A DNA stretch of 64,000 nucleotides. Origin: Isoetes taiwanensis (lineage: Eukaryota > Streptophyta > Lycopodiopsida > Isoetales > Isoetaceae). How positions within the stretch are numbered: position 1 is the first letter of the stretch; each line of letters starts with the position of its first letter. The notes below the pieces were generated by a model. The model had not been told where the DNA came from and did no database searches. It worked only from the letters and a program-made list of their open reading frames with translations. The stretch is taken from contig JAJEKV010000131.1 of assembly GCA_021234155.1 (NCBI GenBank), positions 742,001 through 806,000 on the forward strand. The letters run 5' to 3'. The position numbers and the translations under genes were made by a program. Shown here piece after piece: positions 21,750 to 32,949 of the stretch.

Positions 21750-24700
21750 ATCTCATTATATCATATATTTGCAGACATCTTGGGACATATAAACTGGAGT
21801 ATTAGAGGACATATGCTTCTTAGAGGATAATAACTCTAGTATTAAAGAAAAGCATCATGGAAACCTAACGAAAGCAACGAAAGGAGGGACACAGAAACAA
21901 AACATATAAGAAAAATTGATGAATACTTGAACCCCTAGCTGGATTAGTGCTTTCAGCTTGTTCAGCAAGATCTTGGGTTGCTTTGGCATGTCGCTTACCT
22001 CTATCTGCGCCTCGGCCACGGCTGCCAGATCCTCCAGATGCTATAGAACTGCAAGTTCGGAAGATATATATGTTATGAGACCGGAGTTTTGGTTCAAATT
22101 TATATGTATGGGTTGATAATCTAAGCCGTCAGATTAGAATTGTCATTTTAAATTCCCGTCATTTTAAAATTATACCGCCTAAAGTAACCGCCATCACGTT
22201 CATTTATATTTTTTAAATGTGCTTTTCTTTTTATTGAAATTTCAAGAAAATAATTAATTCTTATTTTTAACACTAGAGTTGTTACTGGAACTATTCTGGG
22301 TTCATCCACCATAATTGGTCCAGCATACCCTCTGCCACTTAAACCCAGGTATCTAACAAGAGAAATTTCCATTTCACAAGATACCACCACTTTTGGAATC
22401 TTCACTCGATTCTTTATGGCCGTGGAGAATTTCATGACCAATAGATTTACTGATATGTTGTGGTGATTGCCCAAACCTCATTGAATTCAGCAGTTTTTAC
22501 GCCAGGCCAGAACTGCATTCTTCAAACTTTCTAGCATAAAGGGGTCCAAACGTTTCTAAAATTGAAAATAATTTACGTTTTATGATAAAACATGTTGATT
22601 TACATGTTTTCATGTTTCGTTGCTATTAGATGGCATTATATGAAGTCGTCAAACCATTTTTAGCTCAAAAAAGCTGTTTGAGGTTGTGAATTGTTTCTCC
22701 TTTACTATAACAAGTTTTGACGTAAGACTTGCGGCCATAAGTTGTCAACTCTAAGAGCTATAGTCCAATAATTTTTTGAAATGTCTATAAGTCATGTTGA
22801 TCTCAATTTTCACTAAAGAAGATTCGATACAGAATCCAGGACAAAAATAGAACTAACGTGGTTTAACTAAACTTATATATAAGCTTTCTAAAGGCAATAA
22901 ATGATGCACTCCATTCATTCCACTTATACATTCATAATAAAGAATTTTATGAACTTAAATATGGTGAATAACCATGTATTCTTTACATTTAGAAGTGGTT
23001 GCCACTACACAAAATTAGAGTTTAGCTAAGGTAATAATACAAAAACTCATCTTTTATGGTAGGCAATATTTTTTATGAATGTCACCCTTCTTGGCAACAT
23101 AGATCTTGAATTTCATGTTAAAGTAACATATTATGTACAAGATTTGATTTAAAATAGACATGGACCATTTCTGGGTTTGTACTTGGGCTTGCCATATTTT
23201 AAAGCAAGATAGCATTCTTTTTCAACTCATGATTGATTGAAACATGTGATAGAAGTTTAAAATATAGTTTGTATCGATCTTAGTGCAAAACACACGATGA
23301 AATCTTCTTATTTTTTACTATCATAAACTTAGTACACGTGTTTTTTTGCTTAAGAGTTCCTACTTTAGGTATAATAATAGTAACTTTAGCTTGTCTTTCA
23401 TGATAGACTATAATTTTTATGGGTTCAAGCTTCATTGGCAACATAGATCTCCAATTTGATGTTAAAAATAACATACTACTATATGTAAAATTTGAATATA
23501 AATGGGCATGGACCATTATGGTCCACAATTAACGAATTAGGTATAGAATTAAATCTCTCTAATTATGATTACCAATTTTATTTATTGTTCATTTGTCACT
23601 TATACAATGATATGGCAATTTTCTACCTTCTCTAACATAATTTTTGGAAGGGTGAGTGGAGATTCATATAGGTTCAGTTTGCTTGTGCTTCAACTTTACC
23701 ATTAAATAATGCAATTCTAGCAACCAACTAATTAAGATGAGGATGTTACGGCTTCTTGAATGATCATAAGCCATGTGGACCAGCAATGGATGGAAGGAAG
23801 GAAGGAAAAATTTTAACGTCCACGGAACCCAATGGGGTTATGGGAAAACGAACATAAATGATCTATCTCTATTTTTCATAGTTCTAGCTTTTTTATATTT
23901 GTTTTTCATTCTTTTGCATTGCTTCCACAACTTGAGAAGATAAAAAATACAAGTTTTGAGTTCACCTTTCAATACATAGGTTTATGAAATCCATGGAACG
24001 CTGCATTACTCTAAGATAACTTGGAATGAACACTAGAAAGTTTATGCTAAACCTCAAGATCGGGGAGCATTGATTATTTTTAATGAATAGATTAGCTCAT
24101 GAGGTGCTTATATCCCATAATTGAAGCGCAATTGATTAACATGAGGGAGTTCTTAATTTTAAAAAAGAAGGTGGACCCGGTAATGGTTTCGTGTAATATC
24201 TGAACCTTTCTTGATTTCTTGAAAACAAACGCTTATGGCTTTTACGTGTTTGTTTTGGGGTGATTCCATATCGTGGTAACCTTTCATAATGTGATTTTTT
24301 TGCGGATGACTTTGAATCATTTTACTCCTATATAGACATAAGTTATCATTCACTTGTAATTGAAAAAAATAAAAGAAAATCAAAACCTCATCATCAAGGC
24401 TAATAGACATTTTTTCTTAGATAAAGCAAGTTGTCTAATACTTATATTCAAAATTTTGGGTCAAAATTCATTTTCCTACAAAAGTTAGAGATTTGATTTG
24501 GGAACGACTTTACGGAAACCAAAGGTATTGGTTCCTGAAGACAAGCGGCTAGATTTTGACCCGTCATGTTCAAACAACCCTATCTCCTTCTCACACCTCG
24601 GATTGAGGTGCGTTTTTTTTTGTGTCTTACTCTCTAACTCGTGTAGAAAAATACAAAAATAATGAAAAAAATCATAAAAATCATCTTACCGAGACAGTTT

Positions 24701-24850
24701 TACTTTATCTAAACATGTAGCAAAACAGACTTGACCCCCTTGGGTTTACCTAAGTGTAACTCTCATGAATGGGGACCAATAGATTTTTAGGTATTTTTCG
24801 CATGCAATGTGACTGCTATATATTAACATATAAGAAGGGTTTGACTGATT
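21750..24850. other. AT-rich region without a gene
   Basis: Homopolymer-rich sequence with only short scattered frames. It could be a long intron or intergenic DNA. No terminal repeats were identified. Confidence 0.5.
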
Positions 24851-25189
24851 ATTGAACCTTTGATTTTATATGAATTTTAAAGCAAACAGTGCAAATGCAC
24901 CTTTTCTGGTTCATCATGTGACGACTCTAGTGTTAAGAAATGCATATGTGGCAAGCTACTTCCACCTAATCGACCATCTAATCTCTCAAGATCACCGACC
25001 CGTTTCCGATAGTGTCTTCAGCGAATTCAATCGACCATCTTCAGTGTCTTCAATCGATCATGTCGGCTGAACTACGGTGAGTGTCATTCTATTCTGAATA
25101 TATATAGCTTCGTCCTGTTTCTTTTTTTCATGTCAATTCTATCATTCTGGTTGTTTATCAGTGTCGGAGAAGAATGTTTTTTTTAACAG

Positions 25190-25402
25190 AATTTGAAGCG
25201 TCGAGTAGGATTATGTAAAGTCGAAGATCTGAATCCAAGTTCTATGTGCCATGGTGTTTCTTTTGGAAACAGTTTCTGTAAAATTTCATTTATAAATTGC
25301 AATTATGAGGATGAGGCTCTTCCACGAAGACATCCCGGTGGCGATACAGTTGGCGAAAGCGTGGGCACATTTGTAGCATTGCCAAAAGAACGTCTAAAAA
25401 AA
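25190..25402 (+). CDS. DUF8039-like exon of a transposon-associated protein
   Basis: The exon is bounded by a CAG acceptor after a T-run and a GTATGC donor. It is 213 bp (71 codons) and fully open. It ends in LPRRHPGGDTVGESVGTFVA followed by LPKERLKK. This resembles the LP....D...TV..A.G.FVAWPK pattern I associate with DUF8039, a plant domain common next to CACTA transposase or Ulp1-protease regions; the usual WP is LP here. CHGVSFG earlier in the exon fits the preceding strand of that domain. Function of the domain is unknown. No transposase or Ulp1 catalytic region is visible nearby, so this is either a lone remnant or one exon of a gene whose other exons I cannot see. Confidence 0.45.
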
Positions 25403-26497
25403 GTATGCATATAATTCTATTGATTATTGAAACATGATATGGATATATCATAACATGTGCGTCATGATGTGAATATTGAATTCTTTGATGCTCTTTAGCC
25501 AGTCTTATCAACCCCAGAAAACTACACATTAATCAAAATGTGTAGTTTCTTGGGATTGGTTAGACTGGCTAGAGGGCATCAAAGGATTTCAATGTTTCCG
25601 ACATTGCGTATAAAAGAAAACATAATAAAAGTCTTGTGAGTTTAGATGTAAACATCAAATTAGGCACTGTGGTATAAAATTGTGCTAGGCGCGAGATTGT
25701 TGTAATATTCACAAAATGGAATGTACATATTTTTTATTTAGTGTCAAAATGTGTCAGGCGCGAGTTCATTCCAGACTAACATAGGAGGCTGCACATATCT
25801 AACACAATGAGGTTGTACATATCTCTACAAAATTTCACAAAGGCCCACTTGATCAGCAAGATAACAAGTCACGTGGCCACTGTACCACTCTGATATGACA
25901 CCATCCTCCTATTCATTGGGAATGTCGAGTCTCCATATCAGAGTATCCCGTCGATCTCTGGCCTTCTTAATCATATCCTCATATTTATTTGTTGACATGA
26001 GATATACCAAGAGCATAAGGAGTCGCGTAAACCCCGTGATGCGATGGTAGCATTCCCATGGCCTTACCTGTCAAATGGCTTGTCCACCTCTTTTTGTAGG
26101 TTTTGAACAGCACAATTAAGACGTAACTTGTACAGGGTCCAGCGTTGATTGTCGTCCAAAGGAATTTTACTTGAACGAGAATCAGCTATGTGAAGAGGAC
26201 TAGAATGAGAGAAATTAACTAATTAGAAATTAATATTCCTCTCGCCAGAAAATAATCAGAAAGATTTATGCTCAAAACACGCCAGACGCGTTTTCTAAAG
26301 GGTGTTTTTTATAAGTTTTACCCTGCATGCACCTGGCGCATTTTGAAGAATTTTGCAAGAAACAGAAAGGGCAAAATCAAAATCCGACAAGCACGATTTC
26401 GTCCATTCTAACATATCATATTATAGTAAAAAAAAGGAAGCATATGATATATACATCTAATTACGAGCAAAGAGCATTACTTACCAGATTTTATTAG

Positions 26498-26770
26498 AAT
26501 AGAATAGAATAGAATAGAGATGAGCCATGAACTTGAACAACAAGATTCAAATTTGGATCTGCAAGGATGAAATAATAAAAGCAGATAAGATACTGAAAAA
26601 CAAACAAAGCTCTCGAAAAACAAGAAGCCAGGGAATATGATTAGATATATGAATCGATATATGTATAGCAAAAGCAATAACAATTGCAATAGCAGAGCAA
26701 AAAGAGCAAAGGCAAAAGCAATAGCAGAGCAATAGCAGATAGCAGAGCAATAGGAGATGGCAATAGAATA
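26498..26770 (+). repeat. Simple repeats (AATAG)n and GCAATAGCAGA-rich tract
   Basis: Four or more AATAG units near 26,498-26,520, then AGCAATAGCAGAGCAA-type variants from about 26,660 to 26,760. ORFs called across these on the minus strand are low-complexity artefacts. Confidence 0.75.
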
Positions 26771-26879
26771 AGAACAGACAGATAGGGGATACCGAATTAG
26801 AACAGAAATATACATTTCATTTGTATATATCTGTTCTGACTTATCCTGTTCTTTTTATATATATATCTCTTCTTTCAAA

Positions 26880-27065
26880 TACCTAGAAATAAGAACAGAA
26901 AAAGACCTAGAATAGAAACCATACTTGTTCTTTCAAATACCTAGAAATAAGAACAGAAGAAGACCTTGAATAAAAACATTTGAACTAGAACTAGAATAGA
27001 ATAACTAGAATATAAGAATAAGATATAGGAGAACTAGAAATAAGAACAGAAATAGCAGAGTTTAA
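26880..27065 (+). repeat. Tandem repeat with CTAGAAATAAGAACAGAA core
   Basis: The block TTCAAATACCTAGAAATA followed by AGAACAGAA occurs at about 26,875 and 26,932, and shorter CTAGAAATAAGAACAGAA copies continue to about 27,050. Confidence 0.7.
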
Positions 27066-27928
27066 TAAAGCTTGTCGGATTAGAGATTAAATAACAGAGT
27101 TTATATAACAGACTTTACATAACAGAGTTTAACTAACCTTGTCGAGTTTTTGAGCCGAGTTTTAATACGATATTTGAAGAGCCTCAGAGAAACAAAAGCC
27201 ACAGTCGGATCTGAGCCCGAATTTGAGATTGAAAACAGGAAACAGATTTCAGCAAATTGGAATTAAGCGCCTCAAATCGATTTCAAGCGCCTCAATTTCA
27301 AGCAGAAGTTTTGTGAAAGAGAAAAACTTCGTCGAGAAAAGTTCGAACAGAAATAATAACTGCTTTAAAAAAATTCATACCATACCATAATAACTGCTGC
27401 GAAAATGTATTACTATATATTTAATACCTAAAATGTTAGAGGTTTTATTTATATATAATGTTATAGGTCATTATAAAGTTATCTCTACATATGTTAGAAG
27501 TCATTACAAAGTTATAAAGGTAGGCTCATTCATATTTAAGCCTTTATACCCATTACTATTAATTTTACCTATATATTTTCTAAAGTATTTTTTCTAAAAA
27601 ATAATTATATATAAAGGCTGAGGAAAATAACTTGGGCAATCCCATTATATAAATAGAATGTAATGAGGAATTGATGACATGCATAGCCTTATGGTGTCTT
27701 AGATGTAATAGAAATGAAATGCCATCATAAACAAAGATGCATACATATAGATAGATAATATCAAAGAAGTTATTATAGAAGTTATCAAAGAAGTTCCTCT
27801 TACAATATATTATAAAGTATGCTTTCCTTTATAAAAAAAAAAAGTATGCTTTCGTTTAAGAACATGTTGGGAGATGGTTTTGGATATACTAACTTATTCT
27901 ATGTTTGTATGTATTTTAGGTCAATGGC

Positions 27929-29988
27929 ATGCAACATGCTAAAACAAATGCCTCCAATGATGATGACCAAGGCAAGGAAAAATCCCCAAATGATGAAGAT
28001 GATGCCCAAGGAAAGGAAAAGACCCCAAATGATGTTGATGATGGCAAAGGAAACGAAAAGACCCCAAATGAAAAACAGGGTAGAGTTGTTGTTGAAAAGA
28101 GATTGCCATCCCATTGTACCTAGGATAGCATATTAGAAGAAATAAATGCATTGCTTCGGGAGCTTGGAGTGGCCTCTATATCCCAGTCCAGTTTTAGTAG
28201 GCTATGGAATAAGCATTTCAAGCATATGACCATAGCAACTTCAAACAACTTTGTGCTAAGCTGAAGGAGACACTTGATAAAACAGTGCAATCAAGTCTAA
28301 GGGCTAAGATAAGGGAACATATGAAGGACCATATGACAGATCAACTATCATCTAGATCAACTTATTGGATGTGGAGAACCTTATCTGCAATGGAACCTAA
28401 TAACTATCTATGTATTATACATGATAAAATGGACCAACAAAAGACTTGTCTTCTACAATTCAAGTACATATCTAAGTCATGTGGAAGATCACACCATTTG
28501 CAGATTTCAATGACTGGGGCAATCTTGCATGGGCAGTCTCAAACCTACTATGGGCATTTCAGTTTGGAGTTGTGGAGTGATGGTCCAGATTTTCACATTG
28601 GGAGTATCATGAGGTGTTTAAGAAACTATGAGAATGGTTATAATGGTCACCTGCAAGATCCTACAATTAGCCAGGCACTATATAATGCATTGTTGGATGG
28701 AAACCCTAATAGTATTGAAAAGTTTGACAAGGCAAAGTTTAGGAGGCATGGACCTAATGAACATGTTGGAGCTTCAACATCTCGTGCTAAACCTCGAGAT
28801 CTGCCTAGAAAGCTCCTCTTGCGACTTGATAATTGTGCTGGTCAAAATACAAACAAGTGGATGTTTTCTTTCCTATCCTACTTAACAGCTGTGGGTATTT
28901 TTGAAAGAGTCAATTTGGAGTTCTTAATGCCCGAACATACTCATGAGGTTGTGGATGCATTGTTTAAATATAGTCATGTCTTGAGACAAATGCATGCTGA
29001 CTAACTTTCCTAAGCTACTTGGAAATATTTCATGGATATACTACTCCATCTCCTATAGGATCTCTCATAGAAGAAGTGCTTGATTGGAAGAGTTTTGTGG
29101 ATGGTTATGTTTCTCGACACATGGAAGGTCATTCTAGACCTTTTCAATTCACTTTTTGGGTGAGAGAAGGGATTCCAATCATGCAATGGGAAATGATACC
29201 TTCGAGAGAGGAGAAGTGGAGAGGAGGGGCAAGAATTTGGCGAGGGATGCGAATGGCAAGTCCATCCAGTCAACCAAAAAGCTCTAAAACCAACCAAGAA
29301 GTGAAGCAATTGGGATGACTAAGGATGGCATCAATGACTACATCAAGCATTGGCAAACTAATTGGGATGAGACTAATCGCATTGATAGATTACTGGAACA
29401 AGGTGATTACTTGTTGGATGGGGTAGACACATCCTCATAAGAGCTGAAAGAAGAGTGGTTCCCTAAAAGTAGGTGGAAAACATTAGTAGGTGATGATGAA
29501 GATGATGGCAAGATAATAACATTGTTAAGGCATATGCTTCTCCTCGATCTCGCAAACACTATATTGGCCCTAAGAAGGATAGGCCAAAATATCTAGGCAT
29601 GGATTGTTATGAATCTTCTACTGACGTGGAGTGCCACCAATTAGCAGATCTAGAGACCTATCCAGTGTGGTTGGGATACACCATCTTGGATATTTGCAAA
29701 GAAGAAGGTAGCGTTAACTTCAATAAGGTGCGTATGAATGGTGGTGTCCAAAGGCATCGCTTGAGTAATGTCATCGATAAAGAAATATATTCAGATTATT
29801 GGACAAAGAGGTTGAGGAGAAATCCTTGTGATCCCGATCTTTGGCTAGACATTGAAACCGTATTATACTCGTGGACTCCAAAAACTATTCCAGGTAGAAA
29901 TGTGAGAGTTATAATCACATTCGCTCATCTTGACCGCCCATTTGATCTTAAGCGCCCGCTTTGGGACTTAACCAAATTTTTGCCTTAA
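27929..29988 (+). pseudogene. DUF7869-type transposase-like gene, frameshifted
   Basis: An N-terminal frame (27,929-28,123) carries three short repeats (DDDQGKEKSPN, EDDAQGKEKTPN, VDDGKGNEKTPN). Around 28,180-28,250, SSFSRLWNKHFKHM is the lead-in seen in this family. The main frame (28,285-29,004) holds LSAMEPNNYLCIIHDKMDQQ and KT (first conserved Asp), LLLRLDNCAGQNTN (second Asp, Asn and Gln) and PEHTHEVVDALFKYS, which matches the usual GHTHEDIDQxFS. The next frame (29,019-29,318) has TPSPIGSLIEEVLDWKSF and GHSRPFQFTFWV. The last (29,599-29,988) has PVWLGYTILDI and IYSDYWTKRLRRNPCDPDLW, typical C-terminal parts. An RNase H-like fold with D/D/D-E residues is my inference; the family has no established activity I can cite. 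Breaks near 28,120-28,285, 29,000 and 29,440 show it is a pseudogene. Confidence 0.75.
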
Positions 29989-30057
29989 AAGTTTTCTTCA
30001 TATATATCCGCCGCCATCCGCACCACCAACGGCGCCACGATTCCACTTCTATTGCTG

Positions 30058-30065
30058 CCTATAAA
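30058..30065 (+). promoter_or_regulatory. TATA box of the 30.2-kb unit
   Basis: CCTATAAACCCC lies about 98 bp upstream of the ATG at 30,157, with a pyrimidine-rich leader between, a typical plant Pol II core promoter. Confidence 0.5.
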
Positions 30066-30156
30066 CCCCTTCCCGAATAGACGCACACCCTAAAACCTTT
30101 TTGCACCTTTGTCGCTCTTCGTAAATCCGCTTTTTTTTTCTTCCTTGATCATCGCT

Positions 30157-32947
30157 ATGGTCGCCTCTCCCAAGCTTCCAACTCTCCATGTTACCACACC
30201 GATGGGTCTCGCGTTTTTCGAATCGGTTGTTTTCTCCACTGCCACTGTTCGAGATCCCTTGGAAGGCGCCAGGCGAGATGTTGCCAAAAGGGGGGCTATT
30301 CGAGTTCTCCAGGCAAGAACTCCCTCGCTCAGAATCCTCTTCAATTATGGCGCTTTGTTGCTCACCTTGTCGATCGGCCGCGGGCTATCAAACGGAGGTT
30401 GATCAACATCGTATTCTCATCACATAGGCTCTTCTCGCTCAGGTATTTCAATTGCGTCAAAGAACACCTTCTTTGAATTGGGCTGCTTTGCAGGATCAAG
30501 ATGTCACTGTTTATGGCCAAACTCCCTACGCGGCCACCACTCATAAGCTGACTAATATTGCGAAGCCCCATGAAGGATTTGTCAAGTTTTTGTGGCAAAA
30601 GTTCTATGGTTACTCCACAAAGAACACCCACATTAACAAGCAGCTTCTTTTCAGTCGCCATTGTTGCCCCCCTCGAGAATCCTATTGACTGGCCTCAGAT
30701 CATGTTCCAGCGCTTGCTTCATGAAGTCGATCGCATTCGTCACTCTACAGGATCTAGCTTAGAATCTGCCACGGATGCACATCTGCAAGCCATTATCAAC
30801 CATTGTCTCCCTGCGCCTAGTCAAGTCACTCCTACCAATCTTGATGCAGCCTCTCAAGCCTCCAGTCACCAGCCGTCTTCCACCATTCCGGATATCAAAG
30901 AGCTTCAAGAGGAAAGTTCCCGTCCCTGTCTTGAAGAACAGTCATCCCCACAACCTCGCGTCCCACGCCAAGAACCTGTCATTAATGTCTTGTCTTCTCG
31001 GTCCACCTAAAATCGAAAAATTCACACTCCCAACAAGTCTCAACACACTTTGCATCTATCATCCCATGCTCTTCCTTGCAAATCCAACCTCTGCTACCTC
31101 CTCAGTCTAGACGTGCCCTGTATGAATACGAGCAGGTTGTCGCCGAATGTATGCTCCGGCTTCAAGACTCGCAGGAGCAATTCATGAATGGTGTCAAAGA
31201 GTACATGGACTCCACGGATGCTATTCACCGTGAGTTCCAGGCTGCCAACACTCAAGTCCAAACTTTGGAAGACGACCTCCGCCAGTAAACATGGTGCCTT
31301 GCTTCCAGCGTGGCTTTGAAAGTCGAAAGCAAGACATACGTGCCACTTTTAGAAGATCAGCAAGTTCGGCTCGTGCCACTATTCAAGAACTTACTCGCAC
31401 GACTCAATGAAAAAGATAAACTTCTCGGTCATACCAAGACCGCATAAAAGGCTCCATAATAATTACACTCATCGCCTTCATCTTGTGGCTCAAGATGATA
31501 TCCGTGATATCCGCTAGCAAAGCCAGTTCGTGCACGTGTCACGGCCTTGCAAGCTTCAGTTGAGATGCTCGGCGTAAGGCGATTGATGACACGAAATTGC
31601 CGCCTTCGCACATAACTTTCTACCTGTGGCCATCCTCCTCACAGGTCACGCACTCTCATCGGAAGCTCCACGATCAATCCCGCCTTCTCACTGAGAAGGA
31701 TAATAAAATTCGTGATCTGGAACATCAACTGCAACAGGCTATTCAATCTGCGAAAGAAGCTCAGAGTCAGCATGAGACATACTTTCAGTTAGTGCTTATA
31801 ATTCCAAGAGATTTCTCAACTCCTACCAGCTATCTGGACTATGTTGTCTCACGTCGTCATCGCTTTTTGCTTAAGTGGTACTCAGCCAATGGCAAGATTC
31901 ATGAGCCCCTCAGCAGCACTGATCTCCTCGCTATTTGGCCTGACCTCTCCATTTAAGACAAAGGTCTCTTTTATGCTCTCTTGGTCTATAGCCTTCTTAC
32001 TTGTGATGATCAAGAATTTTTCATTTTTCACCTAGTTCAAACTACGGCCTATGTCATTCATGATTTCTACTTGGCAGATACTCTAGACAAGTTTGATGAT
32101 GGGCAAAGCCGTACTTTCCGTAAAAATGAAGTTGCTCAGTGGCTTTTGCTGCCTGAAAACAAATACTTGCAGGATCAGACATACGCCACCGCCTTCAAGG
32201 AGGAATTGCTCATCATCTCCCACTTTGGATTGCTGAAACTCTGCAATAAGTCGCAAAAATTTATCTCAAGATATGGGAATTCAGTTTGCCAAGATTTATT
32301 TAAAGATCTTGGAGGATTCAACCTCTTCATGCTTACCTTGATAAATCGGACCATTCCCTCGGAATGGGTCTCTCCCTCAGTGCACACCTTGCTCACTTGT
32401 TGGAATGGGAACAATAGTGTCAAACCTTAGATCTTCGACCTCCACGAAAGAATCCCCGTGAGCCGCCCAAAGCCCATGATGCGACCCCTCCTCCCCGAAA
32501 ATAAATGCGCATGCATCTCTAGGAGCACCACCACGCCATCAATATCTCACATCTGATTGGCGTTTCCCATTTTGGACCACCGTTTTAGCTGATCATGCAG
32601 ATTGGACTCCCGCTCATATCTCTACAGACCTCAGGTGGGATCCCCGTTTTGTTCGCCGCTCGGTCTGGCAAGAAGGTAAAATCTTGAAGCGAAATCGGAA
32701 TTGGATCTATATCCCCAATGAACGTGGATGGCAGACGCCGGCTCAAGCCGTCTGGGGTCTCACCCAATTTTTGGAGCGTGCTGAACCATCTCCGGATCCC
32801 TTAGTTCATTGTCAAGCTGGATCCTATGCAGCCTTGAAGTGTCTTCTCCAATGTTCCCCTGCACGCAAGCGACCAATTTATTATTGCAATCCCAATGCTA
32901 GTGCCAGTGCCTTTGGTCTTCAAACATGTCTTCTCATGGAATGCTAG
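30157..32947 (+). pseudogene. Unidentified long coding unit with coiled coil, frameshifted
   Basis: Starting at ATG 30,157 (MVASPKLPTLHVTTP), consecutive plus-strand frames read as one continuous protein of roughly 900 codons interrupted by frameshifts and a few stops. Recognisable pieces are PIDWPQIMFQRLLHEVDRIR (about 30,690), a Pro/Ser/Gln-rich linker (30,800-31,010), a heptad-like region (EQVVAECMLRLQDSQEQF, 31,130; QSRLLTEKDNKIRDLEHQL, 31,660-31,740), SYLDYVVSRRHRFLLKWYS (31,835), and DEFYLADTL-like to GWQTPAQAVWGLTQFLERAE (about 32,060-32,790), ending at 32,947. I do not know this family. The DWPQIMF segment and coiled coil recall uncharacterised ORFs carried by plant transposons. It directly follows the DUF7869 gene on the same strand and may belong to the same element. 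GC content is higher than the AT-rich flank after 32,950, where the unit ends abruptly. Confidence 0.5.
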
Positions 32948-32949
32948 TA

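Larger units (their letters stand above)
17783..26345. repeat. Dispersed family of about 21-bp GC-cored palindromes
   Basis: At least ten imperfect palindromes of the form AAAT(C/T)GCGCC-TGGCGCGATTT occur here: 17,783-17,803; 17,857-17,877; 20,180-20,204 (arms of 11 with one mismatch); 21,443-21,462; 21,491-21,510; 21,587-21,608; 25,677-25,697; 25,746-25,766; 26,274-26,294; 26,327-26,345. Further half-sites occur in the 110-bp minisatellite. The sequence around them is AT-rich, so the GC cores stand out. They may be binding sites of a transposon protein; no function is shown. Confidence 0.7.

Noticed and set aside
26477-26815. Membrane-protein-like minus ORF
   Set aside because: It is a translation of AATAG and GCAATAGCAGA simple repeats.
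27899-28151. Minus-strand hydrophobic ORFs
   Set aside because: They are shadows of the repeat-encoding N-terminus of the DUF7869 gene on the plus strand.
29010-29309. 99-codon minus ORF opposite the DUF7869 C-terminal frame
   Set aside because: The plus-strand frame has family motifs (TPSPIGSLIEEV, GHSRPFQF), so the minus one is a shadow.
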